Assembly (NCBI GenBank): GCA_023511325.1 | Contig: JAIMBU010000145.1 | Span: 1-6,779 of the forward strand | Direction: 5' to 3' | DNA: 6,779 nucleotides | Origin: Gorillibacterium sp. | Lineage (GTDB): Bacteria > Bacillota > Bacilli > Paenibacillales > NBRC-103111 | Shown: positions 1-6,721 of the stretch, in pieces | How positions within the stretch are numbered: the first letter of the stretch is position 1 | Layout of the letters: each line of letters begins with the position of its first letter | Program-made: the position numbers and the translations under genes | Notes under the pieces: model-generated | What the model saw: the letters and a program-made list of their open reading frames with translations, nothing else | Told to the model about the DNA's origin: nothing | The model's database searches: none

Positions 1-1184
1 TTTTCATGCTGGGTGAGAATGTGAAGGCTCGGCCCGACACAGTGAAGCGGGTGCTCAAGGAAGGGCATGCGATCGGTAATCATTCCTATAATCATGTTTA
101 TAAGGAAATATACAGCTCATTTGATGCTTTTTGGAATCAGATTGAACAAACAGATAATATACTGCGGAAGGTTACTGGAACGGGAACGAATCTCCTCCGC
201 GCCCCAGGGGGGACTTATACCAATTTTGATGCGTTCTATTACTACTTGCTAGATGCAGCCGGTTATAAGGTATTGGATTGGAATGTAGACAGCAGAGACG
301 CGTCCCGGCGGGCTGTCCCCGCAAGTGAAATCGTCTCCTCGGTAACGAATACTCCGCTGAAGGATCAGATGGTTGTGCTCATGCACGACGGCTCCGGACA
401 TGAACAGACCGTGAAAGCACTGCCGCGAATCATCGAACATTTCAAAGCCAACGGTTACACGTTTGCCATCCTTGAGGAAAGTAGTCCTGTAGTGCAATTT
501 CCTGTAGGCAAAGTAAAGTGGAAACGTGCGTTGTCCTATCTGGATTTTGTCCGTTTGTTGGATAAAGCAGAGCAGAGGCTAGGGAAGAATGTACCGACTA
601 AAATCGCCAATACAACAGCGAAGACACCCGCAGAACCAGTAGAAAAGACACCAACAGACAAGACGCCAGCAGAATCTCCTAAAGTAGTTCAAGAAAAGAT
701 AGCACCAGTCAACAATGGGACAGCAACAGGTGAGACGAAAACCGTGGTGAAAGGGGAGCAGAAACCGTCTGCACCAAAAACGCTGAAGGTAATCATAAAT
801 GGCAAGCCATGGGAACTTCATGATGAGCAGTATTCTCTGGTGTCCGGACGCTTTATCGTTCCCATTGAGGGGTTAGCTGCGCAGCTTGATGCCGTTGTAA
901 GGTTAGATAATGCTAAGCACAGCATTGAGATCTGTATGGGTCTCAGTAGGGTGAACTTGGATTATTTCAATCACACCATCCAAATCATCACTCCTGGAAA
1001 AGCAGAGGAAACGCGCCCTCTTGTGCGTATGCTGGCTCAGCCAGATGGCATCCATATCTCACTCCGCACAGCGGTGGAGCTTCTTGGTGGACGAATCACC
1101 CAGTATTCGGTTTCCGGCAGCAGTGGAGTTGTCGAGATCGAGTGTCTGCCAAAAACGATAGTTTATGCTTTCGATGTCGGTTAA
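1..1184 (+). CDS. Polysaccharide deacetylase (NodB-type) with C-terminal copper-amine-oxidase-N-like domain, 5' partial
   Basis: This is a probable secreted carbohydrate esterase family 4 enzyme, removing acetyl groups from peptidoglycan or another N-acetylated polysaccharide. The reading frame is open to the window edge. The ATG at base 6 is internal: it continues a typical 'TFF-x-LGENV' strand, so the signal peptide and the catalytic Asp motif (TFDDGP type) lie upstream. Counting from that Met, the visible NodB motifs are the zinc-binding HSYNH (His26, His30), RAPGG (65-69), DWNVDSRD (91-98) and LMHDG with the catalytic His127. Residues about 200-258 form a Lys/Thr/Pro/Glu-rich linker with KTP repeats. 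Residues about 260-385 resemble the copper amine oxidase N-like ('stalk') domain common in Paenibacillus surface proteins (NGKPW start, SGRFIVPIEGLA, ISLRTAVELLGG). That domain probably binds the wall or a polymer, not copper. The gene ends with TAA, 106 bases before the MoxR start. The enzyme class is firm; the exact substrate is not readable. Confidence 0.9.
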   Translation, partial: FMLGENVKARPDTVKRVLKEGHAIGNHSYNHVYKEIYSSFDAFWNQIEQTDNILRKVTGTGTNLLRAPGGTYTNFDAFYYYLLDAAGYKVLDWNVDSRDASRRAVPASEIVSSVTNTPLKDQMVVLMHDGSGHEQTVKALPRIIEHFKANGYTFAILEESSPVVQFPVGKVKWKRALSYLDFVRLLDKAEQRLGKNVPTKIANTTAKTPAEPVEKTPTDKTPAESPKVVQEKIAPVNNGTATGETKTVVKGEQKPSAPKTLKVIINGKPWELHDEQYSLVSGRFIVPIEGLAAQLDAVVRLDNAKHSIEICMGLSRVNLDYFNHTIQIITPGKAEETRPLVRMLAQPDGIHISLRTAVELLGGRITQYSVSGSSGVVEIECLPKTIVYAFDVG

Positions 1185-1276
1185 CTTGGTAACGGTTGAG
1201 CAGCTTTCTCCTATTCTTTCGCCAACTGATGTGTAAAATGCTAGGCTTATGGGAAAAATGGAAGCTATCAACTGCT

Positions 1277-1282
1277 GGGAGG
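1277..1282 (+). promoter_or_regulatory. Ribosome binding site that fixes the MoxR start
   Basis: GGGAGG lies 8 bases before the ATG at 1291, an ideal Gram-positive Shine-Dalgarno spacing. The upstream in-frame ATGs at 1249 and 1258 have no comparable site. This favours the shorter 326-residue protein over the 340-residue version. Confidence 0.8.
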
Positions 1283-1290
1283 CTTCCGTT

Positions 1291-2271
1291 ATGTCTAATT
1301 TATCCCATTCCCTGTTATGGGACCAACCTGAATCTATGATCGAAAAGGTTATCAGCAACGTAGAAAAGATTATTGTGGGAAAACGTGATTCCGTTGAGCT
1401 ATGTGTTCTGGCCATCCTATCGGGTGGGCATGTCTTGATTGAGGATGTACCGGGAACAGGTAAAACCGTTCTCGTCAAGGCACTGGCCCAAACCCTAGAT
1501 TGTAGCTTTAATCGAATTCAATTCACACCTGATTTATTGCCCTCGGATGTGACGGGAATAACCATTTTTCATCCACAGCTGCAAACATTCCAGTTTAGAG
1601 AAGGGCCGCTTTTTGCCAATGTCTTGCTAGCGGATGAGCTGAATCGAACCCCGCCTAAAACTCAAGCTGCACTTCTCGAAGCGATGGAAGAAGGCAAAAT
1701 GACGATCGATGGTAAAACGTACGCGCTACCAGAGCCATTCCTGCTGCTTGCTACGCAGAATCCTGTCGAGTATGAGGGAACCTATTCACTTCCGGAAGCT
1801 TTGCTCGATCGTTTTCTCCTGCGCATTCGTATGGGCTATCCCAGAATGACAGACGAGATTGATATGCTTAGTAGGCAAGGAGAGCATAATCCTCTGGACC
1901 GGATTAAACCAGTCATATTCAAGGAGGAGCTACAAGGCCTGCAGAAACAAGTACGAACAGTTCATTTGGATGACTGCTTGAAGGATTACATCGTGCGATT
2001 GGCTGCAGAAACACGCACAAACCGTGAGCTCATTCTTGGTGCCAGTCCACGTGCATCGGTTGCACTGATGCGCGCAGCACAGGCAAGAGCGTTGATGAGT
2101 GGCAGAGGTTATTGTGTGCCGGATGATATTAAGCGTCTCGTAATTCCTGTTTTTGCCCATCGTTTACTGCTGAAGGCGGAAGCTCATATGGCAGGACGGA
2201 CGGCCGATGAGGTTGCTAGAGAGATAGCGACGCGCGTTCCCGTACCCGGTGCATCTCGGGCATTCGGTTAG
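1291..2271 (+). CDS. MoxR-family AAA+ ATPase (YeaC-like)
   Basis: This is a cytoplasmic ATPase of 326 residues, the usual MoxR length of about 310-340. Walker A is GTGKT (55-59, preceded by EDVP). Walker B is LLADELNR (112-119), followed by the family-typical PPKTQAALLEAMEEG. Sensor 1 sits in ATQNPVEYEGTYSLPEALLDRF (starting at 154), where DRF carries the arginine-finger region. GASPRAS (250-256) with Arg254 matches sensor 2, and VPDDIK (around 277-282) belongs to the C-terminal lid. MoxR proteins hydrolyse ATP to remodel or insert cofactors into partner proteins, usually ones with VWA-like domains; the DUF58 protein 9 bases downstream is the obvious partner. The start at 1291 is chosen for its ribosome binding site. 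The 106-base gap upstream holds a TAAAAT hexamer at 1234-1239 that could be a -10 box, but I see no convincing -35. No key residue is missing. Orthology to B. subtilis YeaC is inferred from family and gene order. Confidence 0.93.
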   Translation: MSNLSHSLLWDQPESMIEKVISNVEKIIVGKRDSVELCVLAILSGGHVLIEDVPGTGKTVLVKALAQTLDCSFNRIQFTPDLLPSDVTGITIFHPQLQTFQFREGPLFANVLLADELNRTPPKTQAALLEAMEEGKMTIDGKTYALPEPFLLLATQNPVEYEGTYSLPEALLDRFLLRIRMGYPRMTDEIDMLSRQGEHNPLDRIKPVIFKEELQGLQKQVRTVHLDDCLKDYIVRLAAETRTNRELILGASPRASVALMRAAQARALMSGRGYCVPDDIKRLVIPVFAHRLLLKAEAHMAGRTADEVAREIATRVPVPGASRAFG

Positions 2272-2280
2272 GGGGCGGCT

Positions 2281-3741
2281 ATGATGCGGCGATACGGTTT
2301 ATTTGTGCTGTTTTTTCTTTTGTGGGGAATTTCTCTTGCCAGTGGAGTCATGTGGGGCGGTTTTGGCCCTTGGTTTCTGGTGGGTAGCATAGGATTTCTA
2401 CTTAGTTATGTTTTGCTTCAGCATGTCTTGATTCTGCGAAAAATGAAAGCGGATGTGCGTGTATCTGCCACTCAGATGGTAGCCGGAGAAGCAGTGGAGG
2501 TGCATGTGACCATCAAACAGACGGGTTTTCTTCTACCTATTTCCTGGTTGGCGATTAGGGATGTTTGGTCCGACACTGACGGTCGGGATGCATATCGCTG
2601 TACCCGCTTGCTATTTCCAGGCTTTCGCCGAAATATTGATTATCGTTATTCGATCAAGAATATTGATCGTGGCATCTATGGCCAGCATCGGGTGGAGCTT
2701 GGCTCAGGCGACAGGTTCGGTTTATTGAAAAGAACTCAGATCGTGCAATCTCCTGCTTCTCTGAAAATTATTGCGCTGCCGCGCCCTGTTCATCCACCCG
2801 ATTTCTTTGGTGCGCACGGTCATTCGGTTAAGCAGGTTCATCATCCCAAGCATTGGAATCAGACGAGCCGTACTGCATCTATTCGCGATTATAGGGCAGG
2901 TGATCCTCTGCGTCTGATCCACTGGAAAGCAACAGCAAGAACAGGCGATTGGAAAACCGTCGAGACGGAAACAGAGCTATGCTCACGTGTAGTGGTTTAT
3001 CTAGACACCTCAAGGTGGGGGAATGATGCGGATAGCGGACGCGGAACAGAAACGAGCGGCGAACGTGTGAATGGTGCGGATGGCAGACGCGGGAAAGAAA
3101 CGAGCGGCGGACATGCGAATGGTGTGGATAGCGGGAATGAAACGAATGGCAGAAGTGCGAATGGTGTGGATAGCGGGAAAGAAACAAATAGCGGACGTGT
3201 GAATGGTGTGGATAGTGGGAATGAAACAAATGGCAGAAGTGCGAATGACGCGGATACCGCGGCTATGTTTGAAGCCACTATACAGGTGGCTGCAGGTCTA
3301 CTGACGCAGGCTGCGAAGCGGGGAGCGCGACTGCGTCTTGCGGTAACTGGCGAAGGCAAGCTCAGCCGTAGCATCGAGGTAGGTCCCGGTAGCTTGCCCT
3401 CGCTGTTAGTGGAGCTGGCGGGAATAACCCTGAACGCTGACGGCGTTCGGGGTTTGACCGCTTTGCTCCGCAGCGAGGGAAACGAGCTCAAGGCTGGGAC
3501 GGCAGTGCTCTGCGTGACAGCGATGCCGGATGAGGCACTCGCTGCCATCTGTGCGCAGCTTGCTCGCGGGCAGCGCAGCATCAGCATCTGCCATGTGCTG
3601 CCGATGGCAGTACATGGCGAGGCTGAGCGGCCCGGCGAGAGCTGGCGGAGCCGGTTTGCGGAGGCAGGCTGCGCCTACGCAGCCGTGACCGCGGCGACTT
3701 CGACCGCAAGGGAGGTGCGCCGTGATGATGCAAGTGCCTGA
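2281..3741 (+). CDS. DUF58 membrane-anchored VWA-like protein (YeaD-like) with tandem-repeat insert
   Basis: This protein has 486 residues, long for the family (commonly near 400), and the excess is an internal repeat. Two hydrophobic segments at about 5-24 and 28-52 anchor it in the membrane, with the rest probably cytoplasmic. The DUF58 signature RDYRAGDPLRLIHWKATA is at 202-219. It is followed by VVVYLDTS (237-244), a strand ending in an Asp-x-Ser like the metal site of VWA domains. Directly after this comes a low-complexity Gly/Asn/Ser/Asp repeat (about 247-328), then the helix and strand that normally follow (AAMFEATIQVAAGLL, RGARLRLAV). The tail from about 340 is much richer in GC than the first 240 codons. 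ATG ATG at 2281/2284 gives two possible starts; TAGGGGGCGG just upstream is the ribosome binding site and overlaps the MoxR stop. Function is not proven; context suggests it is the partner of the MoxR ATPase and helps assemble or regulate the transglutaminase. Confidence 0.9.
   Translation: MMRRYGLFVLFFLLWGISLASGVMWGGFGPWFLVGSIGFLLSYVLLQHVLILRKMKADVRVSATQMVAGEAVEVHVTIKQTGFLLPISWLAIRDVWSDTDGRDAYRCTRLLFPGFRRNIDYRYSIKNIDRGIYGQHRVELGSGDRFGLLKRTQIVQSPASLKIIALPRPVHPPDFFGAHGHSVKQVHHPKHWNQTSRTASIRDYRAGDPLRLIHWKATARTGDWKTVETETELCSRVVVYLDTSRWGNDADSGRGTETSGERVNGADGRRGKETSGGHANGVDSGNETNGRSANGVDSGKETNSGRVNGVDSGNETNGRSANDADTAAMFEATIQVAAGLLTQAAKRGARLRLAVTGEGKLSRSIEVGPGSLPSLLVELAGITLNADGVRGLTALLRSEGNELKAGTAVLCVTAMPDEALAAICAQLARGQRSISICHVLPMAVHGEAERPGESWRSRFAEAGCAYAAVTAATSTAREVRRDDASA
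3019..3255 (+). repeat. In-frame tandem repeat inside the DUF58 gene (period 42, first two units 48)
   Basis: Five and a third units can be laid out: 3019-3066 and 3067-3114 (48 bases each), 3115-3156, 3157-3198 and 3199-3240 (42 bases each), then a partial unit from 3241. The protein unit is ANGVDSGNETNGRS and variants; the 48-base units carry two extra codons. Units 3 and 5 differ at only 3 of 42 bases. All lengths are multiples of three, so gain or loss of units would keep the frame. The encoded stretch is polar and probably disordered. Confidence 0.92.
3426..3454 (+). repeat. Intragenic hairpin in DUF58 gene
   Basis: Arms AACCCTGAACGC (3426-3437) and GCGTTCGGGGTT (3443-3454) pair over 12 positions with one T-G wobble around the 5-base loop TGACG. 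The hairpin lies in the GC-rich 3' part of the gene. No U-run follows, so it is not a classical terminator. Confidence 0.7.
3709..3717 (+). promoter_or_regulatory. Strong ribosome binding site inside the end of the DUF58 gene
   Basis: AGGGAGGTG lies within the last codons of DUF58 and serves the transglutaminase gene. Three consecutive in-frame starts follow: GTG 3722, ATG 3725 and ATG 3728. Measured from GGAGG (3711-3715) the spacers are 6, 9 and 12 bases. ATG 3725 is preferred, but GTG 3722 cannot be excluded. The overlap with the DUF58 stop (TGA 3739-3741) suggests translational coupling. Confidence 0.8.
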
Positions 3742-6505
3742 GCCAAGCGAAGCAAGCACGTATGCAGATACAGCAATAGGAATGAAGAATGAAGCAAGCA
3801 CGTATGCAGATACAGCAACAGGAATGAAGAACGAAGCAAGAACTTATGCAGATACAGCAGGCTTATTGAGTAATAACCATGCAAGTGCAGGCTCTCAGCA
3901 GCAACTCATATCTGCCATGCCTCAAATTCCTGAAGAGACGACAATAAAGGCGAGTACTCGGCTGGTCTATGCGCTTCTTATTTTTGTTATGCTTCGGGAA
4001 TGTTTACAGGCCGTACTTCAATTGACAGGTGTAGTTCAGCCCCAAGAAATAACTGTATTTTGCATTTCGATTGGATTAATTCTTTTACTTGATGCCTTGC
4101 CAGGAAGCCGTTTACTAAGGGGTCTTGGACAAGTAGTAGTGGTTTTATCGGTCATTGGTTTGTACTATTACGCTGCGGTGTTTCCTGATATGAGTTGGCT
4201 GGGAAGCTACTGGACTGTTACTCGCGAGGATTTTGAACTTGTCTTATCAGGGCTATGGAACCAAGTGAGCCTAGAGAGTCGAACCGTTTTATTCTTAGTT
4301 GGCTGGGCAACGCTTGGCTCAGTACTGCTCCGACTGGTTGAATTCAGTCGCCCGTTATGGCTAGTAGGCTCTGTACTCACCTTCCTGCTGTTCGCCCAGC
4401 TAGGCCCTGGCCTCGACACCTCGGCCGGCATGATCCGCGCCGCAGCCGCGGGTCTGGCGCTGGCAGCGCTCCAGAGCATGCATGCGCTGCGCACGGCCTA
4501 CGCTCCGGCGGTAGCTGCCTCCGGCGGCTTGCCTCCGGCCCGGTCCGCGGGCAGGCTCCTCTCGGTGCTGCTGATCACGGCGGCCTGTCTGGCCGCAGGC
4601 TCTGCAGTTGCCATGGACAAGCCGCTTGCCGCGAATCCGCCGGACTGGCAACGCCTTGGCGAGACCATCGCCATGCGTCTTGGCGGTGCTCCGCCGAGAA
4701 CGGTCAATGGCGCCGAAGCGCGCTCTGCTTCCGCTGGTAAGACTGGCTACAGTCGGGATGACTCCCGACTGGGTGGACCCGTGACACCAGACGATAGTAT
4801 CGCTTTTACCGCCAAGACTCCCCGCCTTACCTATTGGCGGGGAGAGACCAAAAGCATTTATACTGGGCTCGGCTGGGAATCCGATCCATCTGACGCAACA
4901 GAAACAGCACGGATCGAAGAGACGGCTTCCGGGCAACGACTATATTTTCTGCAAGACTCTGAATCCACTGACAAACCCAGCGGGACTGATGACACTGGTT
5001 CGATAAGTTCTTCTAGCCCGACTGACAGCACAGACTTCACAAGTTCTTCCACTATTGCTGACAGCAGCAATAGTTCCATCAGTTCCACCCCGGTGCCAAA
5101 AGACCTAATTATCCAGACAGTGACGCTTGACACAATGGTCAATAATCGCTTGTTTGCAGGGGGAGATGTTGTAGCAGTTGACTCCCTCCTTACCCGACAG
5201 GGAGCGCCTTATCCTGCTAAGCTTGTTGAATACGACAAATCAAATGCTGTCCTGCGGCTTACCGGAGGGTCAGGACCACTGGCTTCTTATCGGATTGTAG
5301 TGTCTATGCCTGTGGATAATCCAGATAAGCTGAGAAGCACAAGTGAAACCTATCAAGCGGATTTTGTAGATCGTTATCTGTCTTTGCCAGCAAGCGTACC
5401 TGACAGGGTCAAAGAATTGGCTGCTTCTATTACGGCTGGTGCTGCGAATCCCTATGATAAAGCAACGGCTATTGCAGCTTTTCTCCAGGCAAATTACACG
5501 TATAGTTTGGATAAGGCGAAGGTCGCTCCGGTAGGAAGAGACTTTGCAGACTACTTTCTGTTTGAGAGTAAAAATGGTTATTGTGATTACTTCTCCACAG
5601 CGATGGTGGTGCTACTGCGTTCATCGGGAATTCCGGCTCGTTGGGTAAAAGGGTTTGCTCCAGGAGAAATCACAAGTCCGATCTCGGGGCAGTCAACAAG
5701 GACAACAATAGCAGCTTTTTCATCGACTGATGACTCAGCCAACTATTCAGTTACGGTTCGTAACTCGGATGCGCATTCATGGGTGGAGGTATATTTTCCG
5801 CAGGTGGGTTGGATATCCTTTGACCCAACACCAACGCAAGGAGTGTCAGCGGTAATCACTAATCAACAAGCAACCCGTTCGATCAGCGAAGAGGGGGAGC
5901 AAGCGGAACAAAATAAACTTCAACGTAGGGTTAAAGCTATATTCAGCAGCATGAGCACTTTTATTCGGGAAAAACGTGATGGTATTATTATCAGCCTGTA
6001 TCTAACAGATTGGCAGCAGTTCACGAATAATGTCCTGGGAAAAGAAGGTTTAACTCGCTGGCATCTCCTTGCCGGAACCGTTATGACTTTAATCATCTGC
6101 GGATTCCTATTTCGTAGATTCTATAAAAGCGGCGGTGAAATCACGGTTGTAGATATACCGAAGAGCTCTGCTAAAAGGGACAAGCTTACACAATGGCATC
6201 CAGCTAACCGCACAGAGCGAAAACTGGCGAAGGTATGGCGAAAAGTCTACCACAAGCATGGTGACAAGCTTCCGGCTCAAACAATGCGGGAGTATGCTGA
6301 ATCCTTGCAGCTAACGATTGGCGAAGCAGCGTCAGCAATTGTAGACTTAGTCTGTCTATCAGAGCAGGCAATTTATGATCCAAACCCCGGGGGCCGTATA
6401 TCCATGAAACGGCTGGCACAGCTACGAAGCTCGATTGGTAAGCGAGGAAAACCACGTGACGAGCACATGACCCTACGTAAACCAGACGATAATCTAAGAC
6501 TATAA
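3725..6505 (+). CDS. Membrane transglutaminase-like protein with DUF4129-like tail (YebA/TgpA type)
   Basis: This protein has 926 residues when started at ATG 3725. A cytoplasmic N-tail (1-78) begins with a 14-residue tandem repeat (EASTYADTATGMKN). Six or seven membrane segments follow at about 79-101, 108-125, 130-153, 187-203, 208-227, 235-255 and 277-297, matching the TgpA/DUF3488 membrane domain. A large extracytoplasmic part contains a Ser/Thr/Asp-rich linker (about 410-458), then the transglutaminase core. Its triad is visible as Cys620 in NGYCDYFSTAMVVLLR, His684 in DAHSWVEVYFP and Asp700 in SFDPTP. A further membrane segment (about 781-797) returns the chain to the cytoplasm, where residues 829 to about 910 resemble DUF4129 (RTERKLAKVWRKVY). 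Bacterial members may cross-link or cleave envelope proteins or peptides; the substrate is unknown. It is the last gene of the operon and overlaps DUF58 by 17 bases. It is longer than usual for the family, through the N-terminal repeat and the Ser/Thr linker. The region around 4381-4740 is a sharp GC island. Confidence 0.9.
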   Translation: MMQVPEPSEASTYADTAIGMKNEASTYADTATGMKNEARTYADTAGLLSNNHASAGSQQQLISAMPQIPEETTIKASTRLVYALLIFVMLRECLQAVLQLTGVVQPQEITVFCISIGLILLLDALPGSRLLRGLGQVVVVLSVIGLYYYAAVFPDMSWLGSYWTVTREDFELVLSGLWNQVSLESRTVLFLVGWATLGSVLLRLVEFSRPLWLVGSVLTFLLFAQLGPGLDTSAGMIRAAAAGLALAALQSMHALRTAYAPAVAASGGLPPARSAGRLLSVLLITAACLAAGSAVAMDKPLAANPPDWQRLGETIAMRLGGAPPRTVNGAEARSASAGKTGYSRDDSRLGGPVTPDDSIAFTAKTPRLTYWRGETKSIYTGLGWESDPSDATETARIEETASGQRLYFLQDSESTDKPSGTDDTGSISSSSPTDSTDFTSSSTIADSSNSSISSTPVPKDLIIQTVTLDTMVNNRLFAGGDVVAVDSLLTRQGAPYPAKLVEYDKSNAVLRLTGGSGPLASYRIVVSMPVDNPDKLRSTSETYQADFVDRYLSLPASVPDRVKELAASITAGAANPYDKATAIAAFLQANYTYSLDKAKVAPVGRDFADYFLFESKNGYCDYFSTAMVVLLRSSGIPARWVKGFAPGEITSPISGQSTRTTIAAFSSTDDSANYSVTVRNSDAHSWVEVYFPQVGWISFDPTPTQGVSAVITNQQATRSISEEGEQAEQNKLQRRVKAIFSSMSTFIREKRDGIIISLYLTDWQQFTNNVLGKEGLTRWHLLAGTVMTLIICGFLFRRFYKSGGEITVVDIPKSSAKRDKLTQWHPANRTERKLAKVWRKVYHKHGDKLPAQTMREYAESLQLTIGEAASAIVDLVCLSEQAIYDPNPGGRISMKRLAQLRSSIGKRGKPRDEHMTLRKPDDNLRL
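3749..3862 (+). repeat. In-frame 42-base tandem repeat at the start of the transglutaminase gene
   Basis: Two full units (3749-3790, 3791-3832) differ at only 2 of 42 bases; a third partial unit (3833-3862) ends at a Gly codon. The protein unit is EASTYADTA(I/T)GMKN. It lies in the tail before the first membrane segment, predicted to be cytoplasmic. The period equals that of the repeat in DUF58, but the sequence is different. Confidence 0.92.
4750..4771 (+). repeat. Perfect intragenic hairpin
   Basis: CAGTCGGGA (4750-4758) and TCCCGACTG (4763-4771) form a perfect 9-base stem with the 4-base loop TGAC. It encodes part of YSRDDSRLGG, at the start of the extracytoplasmic region of the transglutaminase, just after the GC island. 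Confidence 0.8.
4818..4844 (+). repeat. Perfect intragenic hairpin
   Basis: CTCCCCGCC (4818-4826) and GGCGGGGAG (4836-4844) form a perfect 9-base stem with a 9-base loop, 46 bases after the previous hairpin. It encodes TPRLTYWRGE. No U-run follows. Confidence 0.78.
5051..5074 (+). repeat. Perfect intragenic hairpin in the Ser/Thr linker
   Basis: ACTATTGCTG (5051-5060) and CAGCAATAGT (5065-5074) form a perfect 10-base stem with the loop ACAG. It encodes TIADSSNSS, in the low-complexity Ser/Thr-rich linker before the transglutaminase core. Confidence 0.8.
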
Positions 6506-6609
6506 ATTTCACTAATAACAGCCAAAGTGAATTCTGATTCCACAAAAGGACACAGCGCTAAATTCAACCATGGCCGCAGTAATAATCCGCCCTAGCAGAA
6601 TAACGCTAT

Positions 6610-6663
6610 GGCACAGTGCTAAATACACTGCGGCCCACCAAATGAATGAATTAGCACTGTGCC
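6610..6663. repeat. Perfect 13-base inverted repeat in array unit 1
   Basis: GGCACAGTGCTAA (6610-6622) is the exact reverse complement of TTAGCACTGTGCC (6651-6663), around a 28-base loop. It could form a cruciform in DNA or a stem-loop in the operon's transcript. The right arm overlaps the first base of the next repeat unit. Confidence 0.88.
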
Positions 6664-6673
6664 ACAGCGCTAA
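6651..6673. repeat. Palindrome across the repeat-unit junction
   Basis: TTAGCACTGTG (6651-6661) and CACAGCGCTAA (6663-6673) pair at 10 of 11 positions around a single central C. The left arm is shared with the 13-base inverted repeat, so the two structures exclude each other. Confidence 0.8.
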
Positions 6674-6721
6674 ATTCAACCATCGACCGCAGAAACAGCC
6701 TGCCTAGCAGAATAACGCTAT

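Noticed and set aside
1185..1248. Sigma-A promoter for the operon (TAAAAT at 1234-1239)
   Set aside because: No acceptable -35 hexamer lies 16-18 bases upstream; TTGAGC at 1196 and TTGGTA at 1186 are at wrong distances. It is left as a possibility only.
2997..3587. Minus-strand ORF of 196 codons with repeated Ser/Phe/Pro motifs
   Set aside because: It is the antisense shadow of the DUF58 repeat and the GC-rich 3' part; it lacks a recognisable family and any operon context.
3019..3862. Common origin of the DUF58 and transglutaminase repeats
   Set aside because: They share the 42-base period, but the units do not align beyond a short GGAATGAA string; treated as independent.
4357..4936. Overlapping ORFs on both strands (plus 4357-4740, minus 4400-4936)
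   Set aside because: They arise from the GC island, where stop codons are rare. The transglutaminase frame has coherent membrane segments there, and the alternatives are Arg/Ala-rich without a domain.
6506..6550. Rho-independent terminator after the transglutaminase gene
   Set aside because: No GC-rich stem followed by a T-run is present here. The hairpins further on, in the repeat array, also lack a T-run.
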